The notes: a model not told the origin generated them from the sequence alone. A stretch of DNA of 45,013 nucleotides from an uncultured Gammaproteobacteria bacterium (GCA_947258875.1 CAMYKB010000036.1:1-45013), one strand, 5' to 3'; positions 34,582-44,306 are shown, numbered from the stretch's first letter. Translations and numbers: made by a program.

Positions 34582-34992
34582 TTAATTCTTGCTGAGGGTA
34601 TCAACTGCCCGTTGCAGGCGTTCACGCGCTTCTTTGGCGATACCTTTCAACACGTCGTCCTTGCCCATGTCGCCAACCTGTAACAGTATGTCCGGGTCGC
34701 CGATACGTATTATGCTACCGCCATCCTCGGTGGATTCTACCGTGACATTGCAAGGCAGCATCATGCCGACTTCGGCTTTATGTAACAGCGCCTTGTGTGC
34801 GAGTACGGGGTTGCAGGCACCGAGAATGGCATAGGGCCTGAAGTCCGCATCAATCTTTTCCTTTAGGGTGGCCTTGACGTCAATCTTGGTGAGTATGCCG
34901 AAGCCCTCGTTTTTGAGTGCGGCGGTGGCCTTGTCTATGGCTAGTTCATAAGGTTGGTTCAGTTTGACTTCGAAGCCCAGGGATTCGCTCAT
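34582..34992 (-). CDS. DUF302 domain protein
   Basis: The product has 136 residues. The DUF302 core appears as EGFGILTKIDVKATLKEKIDAD, followed by YAILGACNPVLAHKALLHKAEVGMMLPCNVTV, and a helical tail (KEARERLQRAVDTLSKN). There is no signal peptide, so this member is cytoplasmic. The family is widespread in sulfur and anaerobic bacteria, and some have been tied to metal or redox sensing, but no function is proven. It is divergent from soeA, with a 267-base AT-rich space between, and convergent with the YdcF-like gene. Confidence 0.9.
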   Translation of the reverse strand: MSESLGFEVKLNQPYELAIDKATAALKNEGFGILTKIDVKATLKEKIDADFRPYAILGACNPVLAHKALLHKAEVGMMLPCNVTVESTEDGGSIIRIGDPDILLQVGDMGKDDVLKGIAKEARERLQRAVDTLSKN

Positions 34993-35153
34993 GAGTATTC
35001 CTCGTATATCAGTGTGATTGTCTGAATAGGGAGTGGATTCAAGGCGCGCAGTATAAGCTTAAATCTGCGGAATACCCACCCGCATAATGGTCTATTCTCG
35101 TAGGTAAGGGTTTGTAAAATATCGCAATTTTCATAAAAACCAAAGGGTTATGA

Positions 35154-35177
35154 ATTAGACTATTAATAGATTCTAAT
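35154..35177. promoter_or_regulatory. dyad element upstream of soeA
   Basis: ATTAGA (35154-35159) and TCTAAT (35172-35177) flank CTATTAATAG, which is itself a palindrome, so the region forms a nested dyad about 85-105 bases before soeA. It may be an operator or activator site; AT-richness makes chance occurrence more likely. Confidence 0.35.
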
Positions 35178-35204
35178 ATACCATTCATTTTTTTTAGTCC
35201 CCGC

Positions 35205-35221
35205 TATAGAGGAAATCTATA
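35205..35221. promoter_or_regulatory. second inverted repeat upstream of soeA
   Basis: TATAGA (35205-35210) and TCTATA (35216-35221) form a perfect six-base inverted repeat with a five-base spacer. It shares the TAGA/TCTA half-element with the upstream dyad and lies about 40 bases before the soeA start, where a promoter or repressor site could be. Confidence 0.35.
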
Positions 35222-35259
35222 CACTACGCACTCGCCGTTCCCAGCAAGCAAAGGCAATT

Positions 35260-38160
35260 ATGAGAAAAGATCTGGAAAAAGCCGAACCCATCAAGGGGCA
35301 GGTCGAAGTCAAAAACACCACCTGTTATATGTGTGCCTGCCGTTGCGGTATTCGCGTCACCCTGCGTGATGGCGAGGTCCGCTATATCCAGGGTAACCCG
35401 GAACACCCCCTTAACAAGGGTGTGATCTGCGCCAAGGGCGCCTCCGGCATCATGAAGCAATATTCACCGGCACGCCTGACCAAGCCGCTGCGCCGTAAGC
35501 CGGGTAGTGATCGTGGCGATGGCGAGTTCGAGGAAATCTCCTGGGAAGAGGCGTTTTCCACCATGTCGGAGCGTTTGGAGCACATCCGCAAGACTGACCC
35601 CAAGAAATTCGCGCTGTTTACAGGTCGTGACCAGATGCAGGCCATGACCGGGATGTTTGCCAAACAGTATGGCACCCCCAACTATGCGGCCCACGGTGGT
35701 TTCTGTTCCGTGAACATGGCGGCGGGCATGATCTACACCATTGGTGGTTCCTTCTGGGAGTTCGGTGGCCCCGACCTGGAGCGCTCCAAGTTATTCATCA
35801 TGATAGGTACCGCTGAAGACCATCACTCCAATCCACTCAAAATGGCGCTCTCCAAGTTCAAGCGCGATGGTGGCCGTTTTATCTCCATCAATCCGGTGCG
35901 TACCGGCTATTCAGCAATCGCCGACGAGTGGGTGCCGATCAAGCCCGGCACGGACGGCGCATTGTTGTTGGCATTGATCAACGAAATGATCACCCAGGGC
36001 CTCTATGACCGTGACTTCCTGGTTCAGTACACCAACTCGGCGCAACTGGTAAACCTGGATGAAAAGAGTTCTGAATACGGCATGTTCGTGCGTGCCGAAG
36101 TGCCGGTCGAAGAAGGCTGTTTCGATCCGCAAAATAAACTCTGGTGGGACCGTAACGTCAATAAGGCCGTGGTGACACACACAGCAGGTGCCGACCCGCG
36201 CCTGATGGGCGAATTCAAGCTGGAAGACGGTACGCCCGTCAAGCCGGCCTTCCAGATGCTGGTGGACCGGGTCAAGGAATACACACCGGAGTGGGCAGAA
36301 GACATTACCGGTATTCCGGCCGAGACCATCCGGCGGCTTGGCCATGAGATGGGCGTTACCGCGCGCGATCAGAAGATCGAATTACCGATTGCCTGGACCG
36401 ATGTCTGGGGCAAGGACCATGAAACCGTTACCGGCAGCCCGGTATCCTTCCACGCGATGCGCGGTTTGGCCGCACACTCCAACGGTTTCCAGACCATCCG
36501 TGCCCTGTCGATTCTGATGACCATGCTCGGAACTATCGATACCCCGGGAGGCTTCCGTCATAAGGCGCCGTTCCCGCGGCCAATTCCGCCGTGCGCGAAA
36601 ACGCCCCGCGGCCCCGAGGGTGTCAAGCCGAATACGCCACTGGGTGGCATGCCGCTGGGCTGGCCAGCTGAACCGGACGACCTGTTTGTCGATGACAAAG
36701 GTGAGCCGGTGCGTCTCGACAAGGCCTTCTCCTGGGAATATCCATTATCGGTGCACGGCATGATGCACAATGTGATCACCAATGCCTGGCGTGGCGACCC
36801 GTATCCCATCGACACCATGATGATTTTCATGGCCAACATGGCGTGGAACTCTACGATGAACACGGAAGGCGTCCGTAAGATGCTTAATGACAAGAATGAG
36901 GACGGTGAATACAAGATCCCGTTCCTGATTGTCTGCGATGCCTTCCAGTCAGAAATGACATCGTATGCTGATCTGGTGTTGCCGGATACCACTTATCTGG
37001 AGCGGCACGACGTGATGTCTATGCTGGACCGCCCGATTTCAGAATTCGAAGGCCCGGTGGATTCCGTGCGTATCCCGGTGGTGCCGCCCAAGGGTGATTG
37101 TAAGCCTTTTCAGGAAGTACTCATTGAATTGGGTACGCGCCTCAAGTTGCCGGCATTCATCAATGAAAAGGGCGAACGCAAATACCGCGATTACCCGGAT
37201 TTCGTTGTCAACTACGAAACCGAGCCGGGTTCCGGTATCGGCTTCCTCGCCGGCTGGCGTGGCAAGGGTGGTGAAAAGTTCATGAAGGGCGAGCCTAACC
37301 CGAACCAGTGGCAGATGTACGAGCAAAACAACTGCGTCTATCAGCATGAGTTGCCAAAGTCCTACCAGTACATGCGTAACTGGAATAAGGGTTATCTGGA
37401 ATGGGCGCGGCATCACCGCTTGACGCGTTATGCTGAACCGATCCTGTGCCATATTTATTCGGATGTGTTACAGCAATTCCGTCTGGCTGCGCAGGGTAAG
37501 ACCGATGGCAAGCAGCCGCCGGATCATTTACGCAAACGTATTGAAACTTTCTTCGATCCGTTGCCGTTCTATTACGAGACCTTGGAATCGCAGTTGACCG
37601 ACAAGCACAAGTACCCGTTGAATGCGATCACGCAGCGCCCCATGGCGATGTACCATTCCTGGGATTCCCAGAATGCCTGGTTGCGTCAGATCCATACTTA
37701 TAACTATCTTTACATGAGTCCTGAGCTCGGCACTAAAGGTGGCTTTGAAGACGGTGATTGGGTATGGGTTGAATCGCAGTGGGGTAAGGTGCGTTGCCTG
37801 TGCCGTTTCTCCGAAGCGGTTGAGCCGGGCACGGTATGGACCTGGAACGCAATCGGTAAACAGGCTGGTGCCTGGAATCTGGAGCCAAAGGCCGACGAGG
37901 CATCCAAAGGCTTCCTGCTCAATCATGTGATTTCGGAAGAACTGCCACCGACACCTGAAGGTGAGCATCTTTCCAACTCTGATCCGGTCACCGGTCAGGC
38001 GGGTTGGTATGACGTGCGTGTGCGTGTCTACAAGGCCGAGGAGACTGATGAAAAAATCAGTTATCCCCAGTTCAAACCGCTCAAACCCGTACCCGGGCAA
38101 GAGAAGAAACGTAAACCGTGGATGGCTTATTTCGCGGGCAAAGGCAAGAGGGCCTCTTAA
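35260..38160 (+). CDS. soeA: sulfite dehydrogenase-type molybdopterin subunit SoeA
   Basis: The product has 966 residues of the DMSO reductase family. The N-terminal [4Fe-4S] ligands are Cys22, Cys25, Cys29 and Cys57 (CYMCACRCG and GVICAKG). A likely Mo ligand cysteine is Cys148 in AAHGGFCSVN. The bis-MGD domains continue with IGTAEDHHSNPLKMA, SINPVRTGYSAIADEW and, near the C-terminus, QAGAWNLEP. No twin-arginine signal is present, so the enzyme is cytoplasmic, as in SoeABC, which oxidises sulfite to sulfate at the inner face of the membrane. A polysulfide reductase-like role is an alternative. AAGG before the ATG serves as ribosome binding site. First gene of a three-gene operon. Confidence 0.88.
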   Translation: MRKDLEKAEPIKGQVEVKNTTCYMCACRCGIRVTLRDGEVRYIQGNPEHPLNKGVICAKGASGIMKQYSPARLTKPLRRKPGSDRGDGEFEEISWEEAFSTMSERLEHIRKTDPKKFALFTGRDQMQAMTGMFAKQYGTPNYAAHGGFCSVNMAAGMIYTIGGSFWEFGGPDLERSKLFIMIGTAEDHHSNPLKMALSKFKRDGGRFISINPVRTGYSAIADEWVPIKPGTDGALLLALINEMITQGLYDRDFLVQYTNSAQLVNLDEKSSEYGMFVRAEVPVEEGCFDPQNKLWWDRNVNKAVVTHTAGADPRLMGEFKLEDGTPVKPAFQMLVDRVKEYTPEWAEDITGIPAETIRRLGHEMGVTARDQKIELPIAWTDVWGKDHETVTGSPVSFHAMRGLAAHSNGFQTIRALSILMTMLGTIDTPGGFRHKAPFPRPIPPCAKTPRGPEGVKPNTPLGGMPLGWPAEPDDLFVDDKGEPVRLDKAFSWEYPLSVHGMMHNVITNAWRGDPYPIDTMMIFMANMAWNSTMNTEGVRKMLNDKNEDGEYKIPFLIVCDAFQSEMTSYADLVLPDTTYLERHDVMSMLDRPISEFEGPVDSVRIPVVPPKGDCKPFQEVLIELGTRLKLPAFINEKGERKYRDYPDFVVNYETEPGSGIGFLAGWRGKGGEKFMKGEPNPNQWQMYEQNNCVYQHELPKSYQYMRNWNKGYLEWARHHRLTRYAEPILCHIYSDVLQQFRLAAQGKTDGKQPPDHLRKRIETFFDPLPFYYETLESQLTDKHKYPLNAITQRPMAMYHSWDSQNAWLRQIHTYNYLYMSPELGTKGGFEDGDWVWVESQWGKVRCLCRFSEAVEPGTVWTWNAIGKQAGAWNLEPKADEASKGFLLNHVISEELPPTPEGEHLSNSDPVTGQAGWYDVRVRVYKAEETDEKISYPQFKPLKPVPGQEKKRKPWMAYFAGKGKRAS

Positions 38161-38891
38161 TGACCCAGTTAGCATTAGTTATTGACTTGAATGTCTGCGT
38201 TGGTTGTCACGCCTGTGTCACCAGCTGCAAGGAATGGAATACCTCCGGTATTGCTGGTTCCATGTCGGATGATCGGCCCTATGGTGAAAGCCCGACCGGT
38301 AACTTCTTCAATCGCGTGCAGAGTTTCGAGGTGGGCCAGTATCCCAATACCGAAACCGTGCATTTCCCAAAGTCCTGCCTGCACTGTGAAGATCCGCCCT
38401 GTGTACCGGTATGCCCGACGGGCGCCAGTTACAAACGCGAAGAAGACGGTATTGTGCTGGTCGATTATGACAAGTGCATTGGCTGTAAATATTGTTCATG
38501 GGCCTGCCCCTACGGCGTGCGTGAAATTGACGAGCACCAGAAGGTGATGAAGAAGTGCACCTTATGCGTCGACCGCATCTACGACGAAAGTCTGCCGGAG
38601 GCCGAACGCAAGCCCGCTTGTGTGATGGCCTGCCCGACCAGTGCGCGCCTGTTCGGCGATGTGCACGATCCGGATTCGCAGGTTTCTGTGGCGATCCGTG
38701 AAGAGGGCGGTTATCCGTTGATGCCGGAATGGGGTACCAAGCCGGCCAATCACTACCTGCCGCGGCGCAAGACCAAGCTCAAGATTCACGAAGACGAGCT
38801 TATCCGTGCTGATAATCCGCTTAAGAAGGAAGGTCATCTGCCGACGCCGGATGAGAGTACACCGACCCTTGACGATTCCACTACTTGGTAA
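38160..38891 (+). CDS. soeB: iron-sulfur subunit SoeB
   Basis: The product has 243 residues starting at the ATG that shares one base with the soeA stop (TAATG). An in-frame ATG at 38118 lies within soeA and is not favoured. Four cysteine clusters for [4Fe-4S] binding are visible: CVGCHACVTSCKEWN near residue 12, CLHCEDPPCVPVCPTG near 75, CIGCKYCSWACPYG near 104, and CTLCVDR with a later CVMACPTSARLFGD. It passes electrons from the Mo subunit to the membrane anchor. Like SoeA it lacks an export signal. Confidence 0.9.
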   Translation: MTQLALVIDLNVCVGCHACVTSCKEWNTSGIAGSMSDDRPYGESPTGNFFNRVQSFEVGQYPNTETVHFPKSCLHCEDPPCVPVCPTGASYKREEDGIVLVDYDKCIGCKYCSWACPYGVREIDEHQKVMKKCTLCVDRIYDESLPEAERKPACVMACPTSARLFGDVHDPDSQVSVAIREEGGYPLMPEWGTKPANHYLPRRKTKLKIHEDELIRADNPLKKEGHLPTPDESTPTLDDSTTW

Positions 38892-38917
38892 TTCGCAATT
38901 TAAAATTGGAGTTATAA

Positions 38918-39895
38918 ATGCATCCTGCATTTTCAGTTATTTTCTTAACCACCTTGATCGGTGTCGGTCAGGGTCTTTTCCTGGCGCTTTATACGGGTGA
39001 GATTTACTCGACGCTGGACTTGTTGCCTGCTCAGGGCGGCCAGTTCTATGTGATTGGCAGTGTCATCGCCGTCGTGTTTATGGCTGCTGGCCTGCTCGCC
39101 TCTTTCTTTCATCTGGGTCATCCTGAGCGCGCCTGGCGTTCGGCTGCGCGCTGGCGTACCTCCTGGTTGTCGCGTGAAGTCATTGTGTTGCCCGCAGTGA
39201 TATCTGCGACAGTGATATACGGCGGTCTGCATTACTTCGGCTGGGGGATGACTGCTGATGTTTATGCCGTGAAAGGCCTACTTAGCCCGACGATACTCGT
39301 TGGTGCGGCCGGTACGGTTGCCGCGTTCGCATTGTTTCTATGTACAGGCATGATCTACGCCTGTATCAAATTTCTGCAAGAGTGGGCAAGTTCATTGACT
39401 GTTATCAATTACACCTTGTTCGGTTTGGCCTCGGGTTTCGCGCTGGCAACGGCCTACGCGGCTTACTCGGGTAGTGAATTGGTCAGTTTTTACGGTGTAA
39501 TAGCCATTGTGACCACGGTAGTTGCATTCATTACACGCGTGGCGTCACTGTTTCGTAATGCCCGCATCAAACACAAATCCACATTGCAGAGCGCTCTGGG
39601 TGTACGCCATAACCGTATTCAACAACGCTCGCAAGGTTTCATGGGTGGCTCATTCAATACGCGTGAATTTTTCCATGGCGCATCGGTTGTCTGGTTTAAA
39701 TCGATTAAATGGGTTTTCCTGGTGTTGGTGTTCCCAGTGCCGATTGCATTGCTGGTGGCAGGTATTAATGCAGCCTCATTTGATTTACTGGCAGCAGCGT
39801 TTGTCGTTCAATACATTGGCCTCATCGCAGAGCGCTGGTTCTTCTTTGCTCAGGCGAACCATCCTCAGAACTTGTATTATCAGACGGTAGGCTAA
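38918..39895 (+). CDS. soeC: membrane anchor subunit SoeC (DmsC/NrfD-like)
   Basis: The product has 325 residues and about eight membrane helices, with a DmsC-like N-terminus (MHPAFSVIFLTTLIGVGQGLF). It carries the conserved AAGLLASFFHLGHPERAWRSAARWRTSWLSREV segment near residues 47-79, and a late IGLIAERWFFFAQANHPQNLYYQ. It anchors the SoeAB heterodimer on the cytoplasmic face and hands electrons to the quinone pool. TTGGAGTT is a good ribosome binding site, 26 bases after soeB. It ends before a strong terminator. Confidence 0.9.
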   Translation: MHPAFSVIFLTTLIGVGQGLFLALYTGEIYSTLDLLPAQGGQFYVIGSVIAVVFMAAGLLASFFHLGHPERAWRSAARWRTSWLSREVIVLPAVISATVIYGGLHYFGWGMTADVYAVKGLLSPTILVGAAGTVAAFALFLCTGMIYACIKFLQEWASSLTVINYTLFGLASGFALATAYAAYSGSELVSFYGVIAIVTTVVAFITRVASLFRNARIKHKSTLQSALGVRHNRIQQRSQGFMGGSFNTREFFHGASVVWFKSIKWVFLVLVFPVPIALLVAGINAASFDLLAAAFVVQYIGLIAERWFFFAQANHPQNLYYQTVG

Positions 39896-39921
39896 AAAAG
39901 CATTCGCCCGGTTATTTTAAG

Positions 39922-39958
39922 ACGGCGGCACCAGATTCTGGTGGCGCCGTTTTTTTTT
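39922..39958 (+). terminator. factor-independent terminator of the soeABC operon
   Basis: ACGGCGGCACCAG and CTGGTGGCGCCGT form a 13-base stem with one mismatch and a short loop, followed by a run of nine T residues (39950-39958). It lies 27 bases after the soeC stop. Confidence 0.95.
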
Positions 39959-40099
39959 CGTGGTTGTCCGGATTAAATACGCGCCAGTGGCAGATAAAGC
40001 TGGGAGTGGCGCAAGATACAGCAGCTAATTACAATGCTATCATCGGCGGATACGGGATAGGTATCGGCCGAATAACGATACTACGGTTGTTGATCATGC

Positions 40100-43000
40100 A
40101 TGAATAAGACGCAGTGGGAGAAGATCCAGTCGCTATTTGATGCGGCAGTGCAACTTGATGCGCAACAACGTGTCGCGTTTCTCGACTCGGCTTGCAATGG
40201 GGATGACGAGTTACTAAGGGAAGTTCGTTCGCTGCTGGAGGCGGATAATCTCACCAATAATTTCCTGGATAAAATCGATGCCCCTGCAGACGCCCTGAAT
40301 AAATATATCGATTCTGATATCAAGCGGGTAGGCCCCTACGATATTGTCGAGTATCTCGGTTCCGGTGGCATGGGTGTTGTGTATAAGGCCAGGGATACAC
40401 GGCTGGACCGATACGTTGCCCTTAAATTCCTGCCTGCCTACCTGAATAAGAATGCTATTGCTAAAGAGCGGTTGATTGTCGAGGCGAGGGCCGCCTCCCG
40501 TCTGGATCATCCGAATATCTGCACAATTTATGACATTGGTACGTCTGAGGATGGCGGATTTTATATCGCGATGGCGTATTACGATGGCGAAGATCTTTCC
40601 TGTTCGCTTAGGCGTGGCGCATTGAATGTCGCAGAGGTGTTCGATATTGCGATGCAGATTAGCAGGGGCTTATCCGCAGCCCACGCGCAGAGCATTTATC
40701 ATCGCGATATAAAACCCGCCAATATTGTTGTCACTACGGACAAGCAGGTCAGACTGGTGGACTTCGGTATCGCCAAGATGGATAACACCGACCTTACCGT
40801 GACGGGTGAAAAAGTGGGGACCATCGCCTACATGTCGCCGGAGCAGCTCATGGGCCAGGACGCAAGTCCGCAGATGGACGTGTGGTCGCTGGGGGTCGTG
40901 TTATACGAAATGTTGTCTGGGGGCAGGCCGTTCAATACACAGAAAACACATGAATTGATGTATTCAATTCTGCATCAGGAAATCAGACCGCTGGTCGAAC
41001 AGGCTTCGGGAATCCCGCATTCATTGGCGGCTGTCGTCGATCAAATGTTGTCACGTGACCTGGACAAACGTTATGCCTCTGCGCAAGACGTGTTGGAGTC
41101 ACTCCTTGCTGTGCAGGCGGATACCCAGGAAATGGCACGAATGGGTTCTGCGGTACGCCGTGATATTTCAGTACCAGGTGACACAGGTGCTACTAAATCA
41201 GGTCCGGGCCAGGAGGGTGAACTTAGGCAGATCACGGTGATGGCGACAGACCTTTGCGGGTATTCAGGATTAAGAAGTGAGCTCGATTCGGAATCAAGTC
41301 ACCGTTTGCTGATGCGTTATTTTTCCACCATAGAAAATATTGTCAGGATTTATGGCGGTTCGGTTAACCAACGTATTGGCGATACGGTGGTTGCGGCGTT
41401 TGGTATCCCGTTGGCACATGGCAATGATCCTGAACGTGCGGTGCGTGCTGCCACGGCATGTCATGAGGAGATGGCTCGGCTTGCCGATGAGCTGGCACTG
41501 GATTTACAGGTGCATATCGGTGTGGCGAGTGGCGAGGTGGTTACGTCGGGTAGCGGTGACAGCTTTGCTCAGGGTTACTCGGTGATGGGCGAGTCCCTGA
41601 ATACGGCGGTGCGCCTGGACGACCTTGCAATTCCGGGCGAGACCTTGATCACTGATGCCGTATTCGACGAGGTACGGAAAATATTTGATTGCGAACAAAG
41701 TGGCAGTTTTCAGCCGCGTGGCAAAAAGCAGGCCTCGGCAGTCTGGCGGGTTCGTGGTTTTAGCGGCGGCACCGCGGCGGGTGTGCAACCACTGGTCGGG
41801 CGGCGTCTTGAGGTACGTCAGTTCAAGGAGGTGCTGGAACAGTCACGCCAAACGAATACTGGAAACGTGGTTTATGTGAGAGGTGAAGCCGGTTTAGGCA
41901 AGACACGCCTTGCCGGAGCGTTCAAGCGTCTCGCAAGCCGTTTTGGCTATGCCTGCCATAGTGGGCTGATACTCGATTTTGGCGTTTCCCGCGGCGAGGA
42001 CGCCATCCCTGCGCTGGTACGAAGCCTGCTTGATATTAACGCGGGTGCGGATGAGCCTGTCCGCCAAGCGGCGCTTGAAAGTGCGATCGGCGAACAGCTG
42101 GTGGCCCCGGATCAGCGTGTGTTTATGAATGATCTCCTCGATTTGCCGCAACCGGCCAATTTAAAGGTCATTTACGATGCCATGGATCATGTCAAACGTG
42201 ATCTGGGAATTCGCCAGACACTGGTTCGCTTGACACAGTCGGTTGTGAACCGGCATCCGGTGTTTATCCTGATAGAGGATTTGCACTGGTCCGATCGTTC
42301 TGTGCTGGAACACCTTGCCGAGATCATGCGTATCACAATGGAAGCTCCGCTGGTTATCGTACTGACGTCCCGGCACGAAAATGATCCGTTAATGACAGAA
42401 TGGAAACAAATCATCAAAGATATTCCCAGGATAATCATTGATCTCATGCCCTTGCCAAAACGGGATGCAATGACGCTGGCGAAACAGTTCGCCGAGCTCG
42501 ATACCGATTATGGCCGTCAGTGTGTCGAACGTGCCCAGGGTAATCCATTATTCCTTGAACAATTGTTGCACAATGCCAGTAAGGAAAATGAAAATAGTTT
42601 GCCGGCGTCATTGCAGAGTCTGGTGCTGGAGCGCATGGATAAATTATCGCCCAGGGACCGCAAGGCGATACGTGCCGCAGCAATTCTTGGGCAACGCTTT
42701 TCGCTTGAGGCACTGCGTTATGTGATCGATGACCCCAATTATCGTTGCGACGACCTCGTCGAGCATCACATGATTCGTTCGCGTGGGCCGGACTATTTAT
42801 TCGTACATGCGTTGATACAGGAGGGCGTCTATCTCTCTCTGCTTAAAGCAATGAAGCGCGAGCTGCATCACCGCGCCTCCGACTGGTTTATCCATCGCGA
42901 CAGCGTACTGCATGCCGAACACCTGGACAGGGCAGATGATGCCCTTGCGCCAAAGGCCTATTACCGCGCCGCTTCAGAACAGGCGTCGTATTATCATTTT

Positions 43001-44176
43001 GACAAGGCGATACAGCTCATACAGCGAGGGCAGGAGATCGCATCCAGTGAGCAGGACCGCTATGTCCTGAAACGATTGCTGGGTGATGTGCAAAGCGATA
43101 TGGGCGCGATGACGGAAGCGGCCGAGGCCTATGATGGAGCACTGGAGGCGGCCAGTGACGATGCGGAGCGATGCAGCGCGTGGATCGGTCTGGCGCATTG
43201 CTATGATGTGGCCGATCGTCATGATGATGCCATGGCGATGCTCCAACAGGCGGAGCGGGCCGCCACGCAATATAACCAGCTTGAACAACTGGCGCAGGTG
43301 TATTATCAACGTGGCAATTTATTGTTTCCTCGGGGTGAAATCGAGGCCTGCAAGCATGAGCATGGTCTCGCGCTGCAATATGCCAAACAAATCGATTCGC
43401 CGTTGCATGAAGCCCGTGCACTCAGCGGCCTGGGTGATGCGGAATATGCGGCAGGGCGCATGTTAAGTGCCTATGAGTATTTTCAGCGCTGTCTGCAACT
43501 CTGCGAGCAACATGCCCTGGGCCGGGTCGAGGCGGCAAACCGTTTTATGCTTGGTACAGTGCGTATCTACCTCAATGAGCTCGATGGCGCGTTGCAGGAT
43601 TCGCTCGATTCGGCCGAGGCCGCGGCGCGCGTGGGCCACGTGCGCGCGGAAATTGTGTCGCGCCTCACGGCAAGCTGGATTCTGCTGGACCAGGGAAAAC
43701 TGGACCCGGCGCGCGAGCAGGTGGAGCTGGGACTAGCGCTCACCGAAGATCTGGGTGCCAAACGTTTCGAGCCGTTTCTGAATGAAAGTAAAGCGCGTAT
43801 CCTGATTGCCGAAGGTCAGCGCGAAGCCGCATTAAGCCTGGCTGAAGAGGCCATGGCCATCTCGCGCGAAACCGGTGTCGCCTTTATCGGCCCCTGGATA
43901 CTGGGCACCATCGCCCTGGCAAGTGACGATGACACCCAACGCAACGCCGCCCTGGAAGAAGCAGAAGAGCTATTACGCGAAGGCTGCGTGGGCCATAACT
44001 ATTACCGCTTTTACCGTGCCGCGATCGAATGCTCCCTAAAACACAAGGAATGGGACCGCGCTGAGTACTACGCTGACTGCCTCGAAGAATACACATCACC
44101 AGAACCTAACCCGTGGGCGGATTACTATATCGAACGGGGAAGGGTTCTAGCGGCGCAAGGCCGTGGGTCGGGGTAA
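40100..44176 (+). CDS. Ser/Thr kinase - class III cyclase-like - AAA NTPase - TPR hybrid regulator
   Basis: The product has 1358 residues. A helical N-terminus (1-78) precedes a Hanks-type kinase (80-340): GSGGMGVVY (87-95), Lys109, HRDIKPAN (201-208), DFG (221-223) and SPEQ (246-249). A class III cyclase-like domain follows (about 375-553), with a metal-binding Asp in MATDLCGYSG, a second in RIGDTVVAAFG, and NTAVRL for the Asn/Arg pair. The usual substrate Lys before GD is Gln here, so nucleotide choice or activity is uncertain. An ATPase module follows with Walker A GEAGLGKT (595-602) and Walker B FILIEDLHWSD. TPR-like helical repeats fill residues about 960-1350. It has no membrane segment. 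It may be a cytoplasmic signal integrator. The upstream ATG at 40096 is out of frame. Confidence 0.92.
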   Translation: MNKTQWEKIQSLFDAAVQLDAQQRVAFLDSACNGDDELLREVRSLLEADNLTNNFLDKIDAPADALNKYIDSDIKRVGPYDIVEYLGSGGMGVVYKARDTRLDRYVALKFLPAYLNKNAIAKERLIVEARAASRLDHPNICTIYDIGTSEDGGFYIAMAYYDGEDLSCSLRRGALNVAEVFDIAMQISRGLSAAHAQSIYHRDIKPANIVVTTDKQVRLVDFGIAKMDNTDLTVTGEKVGTIAYMSPEQLMGQDASPQMDVWSLGVVLYEMLSGGRPFNTQKTHELMYSILHQEIRPLVEQASGIPHSLAAVVDQMLSRDLDKRYASAQDVLESLLAVQADTQEMARMGSAVRRDISVPGDTGATKSGPGQEGELRQITVMATDLCGYSGLRSELDSESSHRLLMRYFSTIENIVRIYGGSVNQRIGDTVVAAFGIPLAHGNDPERAVRAATACHEEMARLADELALDLQVHIGVASGEVVTSGSGDSFAQGYSVMGESLNTAVRLDDLAIPGETLITDAVFDEVRKIFDCEQSGSFQPRGKKQASAVWRVRGFSGGTAAGVQPLVGRRLEVRQFKEVLEQSRQTNTGNVVYVRGEAGLGKTRLAGAFKRLASRFGYACHSGLILDFGVSRGEDAIPALVRSLLDINAGADEPVRQAALESAIGEQLVAPDQRVFMNDLLDLPQPANLKVIYDAMDHVKRDLGIRQTLVRLTQSVVNRHPVFILIEDLHWSDRSVLEHLAEIMRITMEAPLVIVLTSRHENDPLMTEWKQIIKDIPRIIIDLMPLPKRDAMTLAKQFAELDTDYGRQCVERAQGNPLFLEQLLHNASKENENSLPASLQSLVLERMDKLSPRDRKAIRAAAILGQRFSLEALRYVIDDPNYRCDDLVEHHMIRSRGPDYLFVHALIQEGVYLSLLKAMKRELHHRASDWFIHRDSVLHAEHLDRADDALAPKAYYRAASEQASYYHFDKAIQLIQRGQEIASSEQDRYVLKRLLGDVQSDMGAMTEAAEAYDGALEAASDDAERCSAWIGLAHCYDVADRHDDAMAMLQQAERAATQYNQLEQLAQVYYQRGNLLFPRGEIEACKHEHGLALQYAKQIDSPLHEARALSGLGDAEYAAGRMLSAYEYFQRCLQLCEQHALGRVEAANRFMLGTVRIYLNELDGALQDSLDSAEAAARVGHVRAEIVSRLTASWILLDQGKLDPAREQVELGLALTEDLGAKRFEPFLNESKARILIAEGQREAALSLAEEAMAISRETGVAFIGPWILGTIALASDDDTQRNAALEEAEELLREGCVGHNYYRFYRAAIECSLKHKEWDRAEYYADCLEEYTSPEPNPWADYYIERGRVLAAQGRGSG

Positions 44177-44306
44177 GTTCAGGATATATTTGATTTTGTA
44201 ATGTATCGCCTGAAATAAAGATGAAATGCGAAATGCCCGCATAAATGGCCGAGCGTAAACGAGGCCCGGCGATCGAGGCGAGCGCATGTGATGTGATTGT
44301 TGGGTC

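Noticed and set aside
35260-35360. A twin-arginine export signal on SoeA
   Set aside because: The N-terminus (MRKDLEKAEPIKG) has no RR motif or hydrophobic segment; the iron-sulfur ligands begin at residue 22.
37528-38175. A 215-codon minus-strand frame over the end of soeA
   Set aside because: The opposite strand encodes the molybdopterin subunit with conserved motifs; this frame has no recognisable family.
44177-44306. A possible attC-like site between the kinase hybrid and the right-edge gene
   Set aside because: A GTTGGGT stretch is present, but no matching R'' box or folded core of the right size could be paired on either strand.
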